Source: Geomonas subterranea (GTDB lineage Bacteria > Desulfobacterota > Desulfuromonadia > Geobacterales > Geobacteraceae). Taken from it: a DNA stretch of 64,000 nt. The notes under the pieces are model-generated. The model ran no database searches. It saw only the letters and a list, made by a program, of their open reading frames with translations, and had not been told where the DNA came from. Within the stretch, counting starts at the first letter, position 1, and each line of letters opens with the position of its first letter. This document shows, piece by piece, positions 43,006 through 50,690 of the stretch. Location of the stretch: NCBI RefSeq assembly GCF_019063845.1, contig NZ_CP077683.1, positions 2,906,501-2,970,500 of the forward strand. Reading direction: 5' to 3'. The position numbers were made by a program, and so were the translations under genes.

Positions 43006-43551
43006 TCAATCGCGCAGGCGTTCGAGGCGGGCGGCCTCCTCCTTGATCGCCTTGGCGGTGTAGCAGACGACGAAACCGTGTTCCAACAGCAGCAGGACTA
43101 GACCGGCCAGGAAAACCACCGGGAAGTAGCTGCCCGTCGTGTCGCAGAACACGTAGAGCGGGTAGAAGGCGGCGGGGAGACCGACATTGTACCAGCTGTA
43201 CCCAGGCCTTCCGTCGCTCCCCCTGCGCCCAAGGATCAACACCAGGGCGGAGAGCCATGAGACACCAAGGACGACGTTGAGCACGTCAGCCGACGGCAGC
43301 GGACCGATGACCTGCACCAGTTCCGCCTGGGCACCCGACAGGAGGTTTCCCTGGCTGACGACAAGTGCGGCGGCGCTCACCCCCAGGAAGAGCAGCACCC
43401 CCCACAGCCCGCGGCGGGAAAGTACGTGCAGTTGCTCGACGTTTTTGGCCACCTGCTCCCGGCTCCAGCAAAGGGGACTTTCCGCCTCGACCTGAGCCGC
43501 TCCGCGTACCGGTTTCGCCTTGATATGCTCGATGAGATGATGTCCTGACAT
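43006..43551 (-). CDS. Membrane protein, paralog of the 57928 gene
   Basis: A 181-aa inner-membrane protein with about four helices (LLFLGVSAAALVVSQ, VVLGVSWLSALVLILG, AAFYPLYVFC, FLAGLVLLLLEHGFVVCY) and charged ends. It is the last gene of the minus-strand cbc operon. The protein encoded at 57928-58488 shares order and motifs: LSRRGLWGVLLFL against FSNRGLWALSLFL, and YNVGLPAAFYPLY against CHVGYLTGFYLFY. The family thus occurs once at the end of each of the two respiratory operons. Function is unknown; an accessory or assembly subunit is the natural guess. Confidence 0.75.
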   Translation of the reverse strand: MSGHHLIEHIKAKPVRGAAQVEAESPLCWSREQVAKNVEQLHVLSRRGLWGVLLFLGVSAAALVVSQGNLLSGAQAELVQVIGPLPSADVLNVVLGVSWLSALVLILGRRGSDGRPGYSWYNVGLPAAFYPLYVFCDTTGSYFPVVFLAGLVLLLLEHGFVVCYTAKAIKEEAARLERLRD

Positions 43552-43589
43552 GGCCGTTCTCCTTTCCCGGATTCAGCACCCCTGTCCCA

Positions 43590-44312
43590 TCAACTGTGAC
43601 GCTGCTCCAAAAGCGCCCGCTCGTATTCCGGATAGTGCCGTACCGGCCGGTAGCCGGGTATGACCACCTCCGGTGCCGGCTCAACTTCCTCATGCTCTTC
43701 CACGTCCTCCCACCCGATCAGCATCGGCTTGATGTAGTCCCCCAGGGTCGCCAGGTAGACGTGCGTGCAGAGGAAGGCGAGCAGCGAACAGGCCAGGAGG
43801 AAATGGAGCGCGACGATGACCTTGATGCCGCCCCACATGAGAACCAGCACACGCAGTGGGGTCACGTTCAGCAGCAGGATACCCGTGAGCCCCACCAGCG
43901 GCATGAGTACGAACATGACTGCCAGGTAGGCCGATTTCTGCATCGGGTTGAACTTGTGATCAGGCGTGGCATGATACGGGCTCGGGCGCCCCAGGAAGTA
44001 CCAGAAGCAGTAATAAAGGAGCTGGCGTACCAGGCCGTGCTTGATGTCCTCCTCGTCCGGGATGTACAACTTGTCCAGCGTGTTCTTCACCATCTTGTAG
44101 TAGAAGAACCAGAACGAGAAGGAGATGGCAACGATGATCCCGGCGGTGTTGTGCACCTCGATGGCGCTCTTGTAGCTGCTGAAGATGCTCAGTGTCTCAG
44201 GAAAGCGGATCTGGGCGCCGGACAGGATCAGGATGATGATGCCCGAGGCGTTGATCCAGTGCCAGATGCGTATGGGCCAGGGCTGTAGGTAGATCCTCGT
44301 TTTCTCGCTCAT
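43590..44312 (-). CDS. cbcB: Cytochrome b subunit of Cbc complex
   Basis: A 240-aa inner-membrane di-heme cytochrome b of the thiosulfate-reductase/formate-dehydrogenase gamma type. It opens LQPWPIRIWHWINASGIIILILSGAQI with a first heme-ligand His (HW), then IEVHNTAGIIVAISFSFWFFYY, and later VIVALHFLLACSLLAFLCTHVYL near 190-205. About five helices fit menaquinol oxidation at the inner membrane. The ATG overlaps the stop of cbcA (ATGA), so the two are coupled, as in G. sulfurreducens cbcBA. Electrons would pass to the heptaheme CbcA. Confidence 0.85.
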   Translation of the reverse strand: MSEKTRIYLQPWPIRIWHWINASGIIILILSGAQIRFPETLSIFSSYKSAIEVHNTAGIIVAISFSFWFFYYKMVKNTLDKLYIPDEEDIKHGLVRQLLYYCFWYFLGRPSPYHATPDHKFNPMQKSAYLAVMFVLMPLVGLTGILLLNVTPLRVLVLMWGGIKVIVALHFLLACSLLAFLCTHVYLATLGDYIKPMLIGWEDVEEHEEVEPAPEVVIPGYRPVRHYPEYERALLEQRHS

Positions 44313-45397
44313 GACTGATGCTCCTTTTGTTTCCTATTTTTACGGGTCAGGAACCGTACGAACCCGTGTCCCACCGGCATGATGAGACCGCAGCAGATGA
44401 TGGCGAGCCCGATCTGATTCAGCTTCGCGTTCTTGGTGGACCCCATCATGTAGAAATCCGGAGCGGCGTAGAGGGCATCGAGGACCGCCCCCTTTTCCAC
44501 CGGCACTCTCAGGAAGGTGCCATCGGCTTCCGGCACGGCTATGAAACTGGTCTGCATCGGCCCGGAGCCCGAGGTATGGCAGAAACTGCAGTTACGCCTG
44601 CTGTCGAGAATCTCGAACTTGTGTGAGACCGTCGCGGGGGTCATCATCCCGTACAGATGGAGCGACGTCTGGGTCCGGTTGAAGACGCGCAATTCCTCGA
44701 GAGAAACGTAGTTGTCCCGGTTGGTGTCGATGAGGGACACGATGGGGCGGCCACCGGCCATGGTTTTCAGTTCGTCGTACTCGGCGACTTCCCGCTTGCC
44801 GAACCGGCTGTCACCCTTGCTCTTGACGATGTACATGCTGATGTAGTAGTCCCGGGCACCGGTATGGCAGGTGATGCACGGCAGCATGCGCAGGTGCAGT
44901 TCCGACTGGGGTAGCCATTCGCCATGCTTCGCGGTCATCTCCAAGGAGTTGTGGCAGTTGGAGCAGATCATGTTGATCTCCTGTCCGGAAACGTCCTTGG
45001 GGTTCTGCACCAGGTGCGGATTATGGCAGCCATTGCAGGAGGTCTTGGAGGCGTGCAGCCCCCTGGCGTACTCCTCGCTGATGCCGGAGTGGCATTCGCG
45101 GCAGTCGGCCTTAGGCACCTTGTTACCGTCGGGGTGGTTGGCGGGGACGGTCGCGTGGCAGGCTTCACACCCGAGGTTGGCGTGGGCGGTCTGTGTGAAG
45201 CGTTGCGGGTCGATGTAGGTCCCCTTGGGCACCTCGCCAGTTTTACCATGACAGGACAGGCAGACCTGGTTGTTGGCGGTCTGGTCCCCGTAAGAGAAGC
45301 CCCAGGCGTTGGCTTGAGCGATAAGCCCGGCAAGGGCCCAGGCGCACAACGCCAGCTTTGCGAGCAAACTCATCTTTTGTAGGTCGGCTGGTTTCAC
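44309..45397 (-). CDS. cbcA: Heptaheme c-type cytochrome of Cbc complex
   Basis: A 362-aa membrane-anchored periplasmic cytochrome with seven CxxCH sites (CLSCH, CEACH, CRECH, CNGCH, CSNCH, CITCH, CSFCH). It has an N-terminal signal (LLAKLALCAWALAGLIAQANA) and a C-terminal helix (IGLAIICCGLIMPVGHGFV). Between hemes six and seven is a perfect EF-hand loop, DTNRDNYVSLEE, so calcium may stabilise or tune it. GTG at 45397 is preceded by AAAGGAGGG. Remembered CbcA of G. sulfurreducens is also a heptaheme protein next to cytochrome b and works near the energetic limit of metal respiration. Confidence 0.85.
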   Translation of the reverse strand: MKPADLQKMSLLAKLALCAWALAGLIAQANAWGFSYGDQTANNQVCLSCHGKTGEVPKGTYIDPQRFTQTAHANLGCEACHATVPANHPDGNKVPKADCRECHSGISEEYARGLHASKTSCNGCHNPHLVQNPKDVSGQEINMICSNCHNSLEMTAKHGEWLPQSELHLRMLPCITCHTGARDYYISMYIVKSKGDSRFGKREVAEYDELKTMAGGRPIVSLIDTNRDNYVSLEELRVFNRTQTSLHLYGMMTPATVSHKFEILDSRRNCSFCHTSGSGPMQTSFIAVPEADGTFLRVPVEKGAVLDALYAAPDFYMMGSTKNAKLNQIGLAIICCGLIMPVGHGFVRFLTRKNRKQKEHQS

Positions 45398-45425
45398 GTA
45401 TCCCTCCTTTCAAGGAGCACGTCCT

Positions 45426-46139
45426 TTAGGATGATTTTTTGTCGGATGAGGCAGCCTGCTCTTTGGCGGCATGCTGCGCCGAGATGCGATGCGGCAACTT
45501 GATCCGGAACACCGGGAAGAACTGCGCCACGAGCAAAAGCGCACTGAATCCGAGGAAGAGCCACATCCCCAGATTGCCGCCACGATCGATGCTCTGGGCG
45601 GCCGAAAGTGCCAGGAAACTGGTGCCGAAGACGAGAACGGAGAGCGCGATCAGCCAGGAGAAGCGCCTGGGCACACTGGCGGGTTGCTTTTCCACCGACT
45701 CCCGCCGATGTGCCCGGCGCCGCATCGCGGCCTCCATGCGCTCCTGCTGCCGGCTGGCGCGGTAGGTCTTGAAGGCGCATTCGACGGCGAGCCCAAGTTC
45801 CTCGGTATCACCGTTTTCCACCGGCTTCATGGCCTGGTAGAAGATCCCTTCCTTGCGTACTTGCCTCGCCTGGCTCAGCGGCAGGTCGTCGGAGACCATG
45901 ATGACGTTCAGATGGCGGTTGCACTTTTTCAGCAGGTGAATCAGGTCGGAAGACGAAACCTTCTGGTCGAAGTCACTTCCCAACAACAACACCGGTGTCT
46001 TCTTCTGCAGGATGCTGCAGAGCACGTGGACTGTTGAATCAGTGGTCTCAACCTCATACCCCGCCTTGCGGAAGTATTCGGCTACCTGCCTGCGGAAATC
46101 CGCGTCGCGGTCCGCTATGATGATTCCCCGTTCGTCCAT
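45426..46139 (-). CDS. Pseudo-receiver fused to a membrane segment
   Basis: A 237-aa protein of two parts. Residues 1-128 have a response-regulator receiver fold with an acidic cluster (ADRDAD) and the conserved Lys (MKPVENGD), but the phospho-acceptor position reads LLLG (G54), so it cannot be phosphorylated in the normal way. A basic linker (MRRRAHRRESVEKQP) leads to two hydrophobic helices (LIALSVLVFGTSFLALSA; MWLFLGFSALLLVAQFFPVF). The receiver is paralogous to the protein at 53017-53403 and the last helix to that at 53484-53732; here they are one gene. It lies between the small membrane gene and cbcA. GAGGTGG precedes the ATG. Confidence 0.8.
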   Translation of the reverse strand: MDERGIIIADRDADFRRQVAEYFRKAGYEVETTDSTVHVLCSILQKKTPVLLLGSDFDQKVSSSDLIHLLKKCNRHLNVIMVSDDLPLSQARQVRKEGIFYQAMKPVENGDTEELGLAVECAFKTYRASRQQERMEAAMRRRAHRRESVEKQPASVPRRFSWLIALSVLVFGTSFLALSAAQSIDRGGNLGMWLFLGFSALLLVAQFFPVFRIKLPHRISAQHAAKEQAASSDKKSS

Positions 46140-46164
46140 AAGCCACCTCGCGTCTCACGAACAG

Positions 46165-46434
46165 CTACTTTTTGTCATCTTCCAGAGGGACCTTTACCTT
46201 CTTGCCGAACAGCCCGTAAAGACCCTTGAGCATCGCGCTGAAGAGCATGATGCCAGGGATGACCTGCACGACGATGATGGCGCCGATAAAGAGAAGGAAT
46301 ATCTTCGCCATCAGCCCGCTCCCCTCGGAGACGTCGGCAATGCCGGAGATGAGCAGCGTCCCGGCCACGACAACCCCGATGATCGACCAACTTGTCACTT
46401 TCCCGGACAATGATTCACGCGTTTCTTTTGTCAT
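46165..46434 (-). CDS. Small membrane protein, first gene of the cbc operon
   Basis: An 89-aa protein with two helices (SWSIIGVVVAGTLLISGIA; IFLLFIGAIIVVQVIPGIMLF) and a basic tail. ATG 46434 has AAAGGAGAGG upstream and is preferred over the longer reading from 46455. The second helix has the motif VVQVIPGIMLFSAMLKGLYGLF, shared with two small proteins of the other operon (VVLFQLLPGLAMFLRIFKGIF and LVVQLIPALITLYGMLKGI). It is the first gene after the sigma-54 promoter. Function is unknown. Confidence 0.75.
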   Translation of the reverse strand: MTKETRESLSGKVTSWSIIGVVVAGTLLISGIADVSEGSGLMAKIFLLFIGAIIVVQVIPGIMLFSAMLKGLYGLFGKKVKVPLEDDKK

Positions 46435-46481
46435 GGCCCTCTCCTTTTTCCGCATTATTCCCCGAAGGGTTACCCATACTT

Positions 46482-46497
46482 AGCAACCCTGATGCCG
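46482..46497 (-). promoter_or_regulatory. Sigma-54 promoter of the cbc operon
   Basis: On the minus strand CGGCAT-CAGGG-TTGCT has GG and GC separated by exactly 10 bp and a perfect -12 TTGCT. The first ATG (46434) is 48 bp further on. Confidence 0.75.
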
Positions 46498-46530
46498 AAA
46501 CGTGCACACCTCTTGGAAGACGCGCAATAC

Positions 46531-46541
46531 CGGCCACTTAC
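46531..46541 (+). promoter_or_regulatory. CGGCCACTTRC motif, copy 3
   Basis: CGGCCACTTAC, 35 bp upstream of the -24 element of the cbc promoter but in the opposite orientation to it. This breaks the 28-bp spacing rule seen for copies 2 and 4. Confidence 0.45.
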
Positions 46542-46745
46542 GCCTGGACCCTCCCCAAAAGCGGGGGATTGCAGGCGGACGCCATCCAGGAGAGCTGCCT
46601 GCGGGCCCGAAGGAGAAACCATTATGAATACAGACGGTTACAGCACGAATTTAACGTGGCGAGGGGGCAGATGGCTTTCCTGCCGTGCAGGAGCGTTCTT
46701 GCGGGACAGGAAAGAAACGGGGGGCAAAGAGGGAAGGTGCGGCGG

Positions 46746-48161
46746 CTAGGTCGGGCGGTGCAGGTCGTGGATCTTCAAGAGGGCGTAGAGTCGCGATTGC
46801 GAGAGCCCGGAGAGGTTGCAGGCGGTGGCGATATCGTTTTGGGAAAGCGACATCAGGTCGCACAGGTAGCGCTTTTCCGCCTGGTTATAGACGTTGTCAC
46901 GGAAATCGTTCAGCTTGGGGAGTTCGGCGCGAGGTGACGGCTGAGCCGGGGGAGCGGCCGATGTCTCGTGGCGGTTCACCGCGCTTTGGGTGACCTGGAC
47001 CCGGATCTGCGTAGGGAGGTGCTGGGCGAAAAGGACCGGCTGCTCCCGCGCGGTCAGCACCGTACGCTCGATGGTGTTGATGAATTCACGGACGTTGCCC
47101 GGCCAGCTGTACGCCTGCAGCGTCTCCATGAACTCCGGACAGCTCCCCTTGGGTGAGAGACCGTTATGCTCGCAGAATTTGTCCATGTAGTAACGGGCAA
47201 GCTCTTTTATGTCGTCGCTTCGGTCGCGCAACGGGGGGAGCTCGATGACGAAGGTGCTCAACCTGAAGATGAGGTCGCTTCGGAACGTCCCGGCTTCCGC
47301 CATCTGGTTCAAGTTCCGGTTCGTGGCGGCGACCAGCCTGAAATCACTCTCCAGCTCGCGCTGCCCTCCCACCGGACGATAGCGCCTCTCCTGCAGGACC
47401 CTGAGGAAAGCCTTTTGCGTGGCGAAGGGGAGTTCCCCCACCTCGTCCAGAAACAGGGTCCCCCCGTGGGCCTGGCTGATGAGCCCGTCGCGGGCTTTTT
47501 CGGCACCGGTGAATGCCCCCTTCTCGTGCCCGAAGAGCAGGCTCTCCACCAGCGTCTCCGGAAGGCTCGCGCAATCCACCACCACGAAGGGCTTGTCGCT
47601 GCGCTTACTGTTCTGGTGCACCGCCCTCGCGAAAAGCTCCTTTCCCGACCCCGTTTCCCCCAGGATCAGGACGCCCGCATCGCTCACCGCCGCGCGCGCC
47701 ACCGCGTCAAGGCACGCGTTCAACGCGGGGCTGTTGCCGATGATGCTTTCCCGCTTCAAGGCGACCACCTCCTGGTGGGCCGAGAGCGAGAGCTTCTGCT
47801 TGCGGTACTCCAGGGCCCGCACCAGGGAGAGGGTGATGTCCTTCACGGAGGAGCCCTTCTCGATGTAATCCCAGGCGCCGCTGTTGATGGCAAGCTCCGC
47901 GCCCGCCGGGTCGCCGAACCCGGTCATGATGACGATCTCCGGCTTGGAGGGCGCCTGCGCCAGGCGCGGCAGCATCTCCAGTCCGTTGCCGTCGGGAAGC
48001 CGCACGTCGAGAAAAACCAGGTCGAAGTCCCCTGCGGAAGCCATCTGGCAACCGGCGGCCAGCGTCCTGGCGCAGCTCGTTTCGTGCCCGGCGCGCTTGC
48101 CCACCAGGGACATGGACTCGCAGACGGTCTCCTCGTCGTCGATGATCAGGATCTTCGCCAT
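46746..48161 (-). CDS. NtrC-family sigma-54 response regulator
   Basis: A 471-aa regulator: receiver with D52 in VFLDVRLPDGNG, an AAA+ domain with Walker A GETGSGKELFA, the sigma-54 contact loop GAFTGA (about 217), Walker B GGTLFLDEVGELP and R-finger region, then a Fis-type helix-turn-helix at the C-terminus (NDIATACNLSGLSQSRLYALL). It would bind upstream sites and remodel RNA polymerase-RpoN. It directly follows the hybrid kinase gene (6-bp gap), so the two are a cognate pair. The cbc operon with its sigma-54 promoter is the neighbour downstream. Confidence 0.93.
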   Translation of the reverse strand: MAKILIIDDEETVCESMSLVGKRAGHETSCARTLAAGCQMASAGDFDLVFLDVRLPDGNGLEMLPRLAQAPSKPEIVIMTGFGDPAGAELAINSGAWDYIEKGSSVKDITLSLVRALEYRKQKLSLSAHQEVVALKRESIIGNSPALNACLDAVARAAVSDAGVLILGETGSGKELFARAVHQNSKRSDKPFVVVDCASLPETLVESLLFGHEKGAFTGAEKARDGLISQAHGGTLFLDEVGELPFATQKAFLRVLQERRYRPVGGQRELESDFRLVAATNRNLNQMAEAGTFRSDLIFRLSTFVIELPPLRDRSDDIKELARYYMDKFCEHNGLSPKGSCPEFMETLQAYSWPGNVREFINTIERTVLTAREQPVLFAQHLPTQIRVQVTQSAVNRHETSAAPPAQPSPRAELPKLNDFRDNVYNQAEKRYLCDLMSLSQNDIATACNLSGLSQSRLYALLKIHDLHRPT

Positions 48162-48167
48162 CCTTCG

Positions 48168-50480
48168 TTACGCCTCCCCGTCCGGTGTCAGCACCCGTCG
48201 TATCATCGCGGTCATCTCCTCGCGGTCCAGCGGCTTGTAGGCTACTTCGCGGACCCCTGCCTGCTCCGCCTCCTCGCGCTGGGCGGTACGGTCCACCCCC
48301 GACCCCAAACCGGTGCAGAGAATGACCGGCAGGTCGGAACGCACGGCAACGAGTTCCCGTGACAGTTCGATCCCGGTCATGCGCGGCATGGTCTGGTCCG
48401 TGATGACGAGGTCGACGGCGCCGGGGTCCGCGCGGAAGATCTCCAGCGCCTCCACCCCGTCACGACCGGTCACCACCTGGTAGCCAAGGCGCTCGAGCAT
48501 CTTCTTCCCCGAGAAGACGACGTCCTCCTCGTCATCGACGAAGAGAATCCTGCCCGTCCCGGTCAAAGACGCCGCTTCGGTCTGCAGCAGGGAGTTGTTT
48601 TGCACGGCTCCGATCCGGGGGAGAAATACCTCGAAGGTTGCCCCGACGCCGGGCCTGCTGCTCACCGTGATCCCCCCCCCGTGGTTTCTGACGATGCCGT
48701 GCACCACGGAAAGTCCCAGCCCGGTCCCCTCGTTGTGCCCCTTGGTGGTGAAGAAGGGATCGAAGATCTGTTCCATGGTTTTTTGGTCCATGCCGTGGCC
48801 GGAGTCCTTCACGGTCAGCTTGAGGTATGGACCGGGAGGAAGGTCGGGTGCCCCGAGCGTCTCCGCGTCGAGCGTGACGTCCTCCAGGGCAAGCTCCAGG
48901 GTCCCCCCCTTGAGCCTCATGGCGTGGCTCGCGTTGGTGACCAGGTTCATGATGATCTGGTGGATCTGGGTCGGATCGGCCATGATCAGCCCCTGATCCT
49001 GTTCCAGGCGAGAGCAGACCGTTATCGACGAGGGAATCGACGGTCGCATCAGGTTCAGGCACTCATTCACGATCGACTCCACCTGGACCGGTTGCCGTTC
49101 CTGCTCTCCTTTGCAGCAGAAGGTGAGGATCTGTTTGACGAGTTTGCGTCCCCGGTAGCTCGATTTCAGCACCACGTCCAAAAGCTCACGCAGTGGGCTA
49201 TCCGGCGGCACGTCGTCCCGCGCCATCTCGGTGCAGGTGATGATGGAGGCCAGGTTGTTGTTGAAGTCGTGGGCGATGCCGCCGGCCAGGGTCGCGATCG
49301 CCTCCATCCTCTGCGCCTGGCGCAATTGCCGCTCCAGTTGCAGTTCGTGGGTCACGTCACGGACCAGGGCGGCGTGGTTCTTCACCGTGCCGCAGGAATC
49401 CGAGATGGACCAGAAGGTGGTATCGATTTCGTAGTAGTCCCCTTCTTTACCCTTCTGGATGAAGTGCCCGCCCGTCCGCCGCTCCCCCTTGGTGAGGTCG
49501 TCCCAGACGGAACGGTAGAGTTCGGCACCGCTGTCGCCGTCACCCAGGGCGGCGACGTTGCGCCCGACCACGCTCTGGGCGTCGTGCCCGGTTATGGTTT
49601 CGATGGCCGGGTTCACGTACTGAATGGTGCCGTCGCTGTCGAAGAGGATGAGCCCCTCCCTGGACTGCTCGATAACCGAGGCGAGCAGCATGATCTCCTG
49701 TTCCGCCTTCTTGCGCTCGACGTTCATGCGCAGCGTGGCGATGCCGAAGGAGAGATCGTCCGCCAGTTGTTCCAGCAGCTTCACCTCCTGCTTGCCGAAG
49801 GCCCGCTTCTCGCCGGCGAAGATCACCAGCGCCCCCAAGGGGCGCCCCTCGTTCACCAGCGGCAGCGAAACGGACGCGGCGAAGCCGTGCTTCAGCGCCT
49901 CCTCCCGCCACAAAGCCCAGCTGGCATCGAAGCGGATGTTCTGCACGATGCGCGTGGTGCCGGTCCTGATGGCGGTCCCGGTAGGCCCGCGCCCCCGGTC
50001 TATGTCGGCCCAGCTCATGTCCAGTTGGGTGAGGTACCCTCCCTGGTCCCCCCACTGGGCCACGGGGCGCACCGTCTTCCAGTCGTCGTGCTCGGCCATT
50101 CCCACCCAGGCCAGCTTGTACCCGCCGGTCTCCACGATGGTGCGGCAGATATCCTTCATCAACTGCAGCTCTTCCGTTGCTCGCACCAGGGCCTGGTTGC
50201 AGCCGCTAAAGGTCTTAAGCGCCCGGTTCACCCTAAACAGGGATTCCCTGCCGCGCACCACGTCCCCCTCGCTGCGACTGATCAGCAGATAGAGGAGCGC
50301 TGCCGTGGCAAGTATGAAGAAGGCGTGGTTCAGGGTCTCCACGGAGGTGTACATGAAGCTTTTATGTGCCAGCACGGCGGGGAACAGGCAGGAAGCGGCA
50401 CCCCAGAGGATGCCCACTACGGCATAGACAATGGAGATATTGAGGGGAGTCAGCTTCCGTTCATCGCTTATTCTTTTCAT
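48168..50480 (-). CDS. Hybrid sensor histidine kinase with GAF, PAS and receiver
   Basis: A 770-aa kinase. Two N-terminal helices (VYAVVGILWGAASCLFPAVL and HAFFILATAALLYLLI) are followed by a GAF domain (about 110-235), a PAS domain (about 260-375), HisKA with the phospho-His in LAGGIAHDFNNNL near 403, an HATPase (VTNASHAMRLKGG, GTGLGLSVVHGIV) and a C-terminal receiver (ILFVDDEEDVVFSG, VDLVITDQTMPRMTG). ATG 50480 has GGGAGAG upstream. The receiver suggests a relay or self-control. No periplasmic sensory domain is seen, so input is likely a cytoplasmic or membrane signal such as redox state. Confidence 0.9.
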   Translation of the reverse strand: MKRISDERKLTPLNISIVYAVVGILWGAASCLFPAVLAHKSFMYTSVETLNHAFFILATAALLYLLISRSEGDVVRGRESLFRVNRALKTFSGCNQALVRATEELQLMKDICRTIVETGGYKLAWVGMAEHDDWKTVRPVAQWGDQGGYLTQLDMSWADIDRGRGPTGTAIRTGTTRIVQNIRFDASWALWREEALKHGFAASVSLPLVNEGRPLGALVIFAGEKRAFGKQEVKLLEQLADDLSFGIATLRMNVERKKAEQEIMLLASVIEQSREGLILFDSDGTIQYVNPAIETITGHDAQSVVGRNVAALGDGDSGAELYRSVWDDLTKGERRTGGHFIQKGKEGDYYEIDTTFWSISDSCGTVKNHAALVRDVTHELQLERQLRQAQRMEAIATLAGGIAHDFNNNLASIITCTEMARDDVPPDSPLRELLDVVLKSSYRGRKLVKQILTFCCKGEQERQPVQVESIVNECLNLMRPSIPSSITVCSRLEQDQGLIMADPTQIHQIIMNLVTNASHAMRLKGGTLELALEDVTLDAETLGAPDLPPGPYLKLTVKDSGHGMDQKTMEQIFDPFFTTKGHNEGTGLGLSVVHGIVRNHGGGITVSSRPGVGATFEVFLPRIGAVQNNSLLQTEAASLTGTGRILFVDDEEDVVFSGKKMLERLGYQVVTGRDGVEALEIFRADPGAVDLVITDQTMPRMTGIELSRELVAVRSDLPVILCTGLGSGVDRTAQREEAEQAGVREVAYKPLDREEMTAMIRRVLTPDGEA

Positions 50481-50690
50481 GCCCGCTCTCCCATGCCTCT
50501 GATGGCCGTTAAGAGAAACACCCATTGAGTTTAACACATTGGAAAAAGCTCGCCATGAATGGCCCGAGATTTAAGACAGAAGCTGTGAGTAAGACGGGGG
50601 GAGGGTAACGGAACAAAGACAGTGACGTCGCCGCCGGCGCATCGGTGATAACGGCCGGTACGGTGGCGCGGCGCGTGGCCGGCAGGGTTG

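Larger units (their letters stand above)
46435..46745. other. Intergenic region upstream of the cbc operon
   Basis: The 311-bp gap holds the minus-strand sigma-54 promoter (46482-46497), a CGGCCACTTAC motif (46531-46541) and a GCAGGC/GCCTGC stem (about 46571-46600). A short frame of 41 codons at 46624-46749 has AAGGAG before it but no protein signal. No GTATAG palindrome was found here. Confidence 0.5.

Noticed and set aside
46624..46749. A 41-codon plus-strand frame with AAGGAG before its ATG, in the region upstream of the cbc operon
   Set aside because: The translated sequence is Arg/Gly-rich, has no recognisable domain, and its stop overlaps the end of the oppositely oriented regulator gene. 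Kept out for lack of support.
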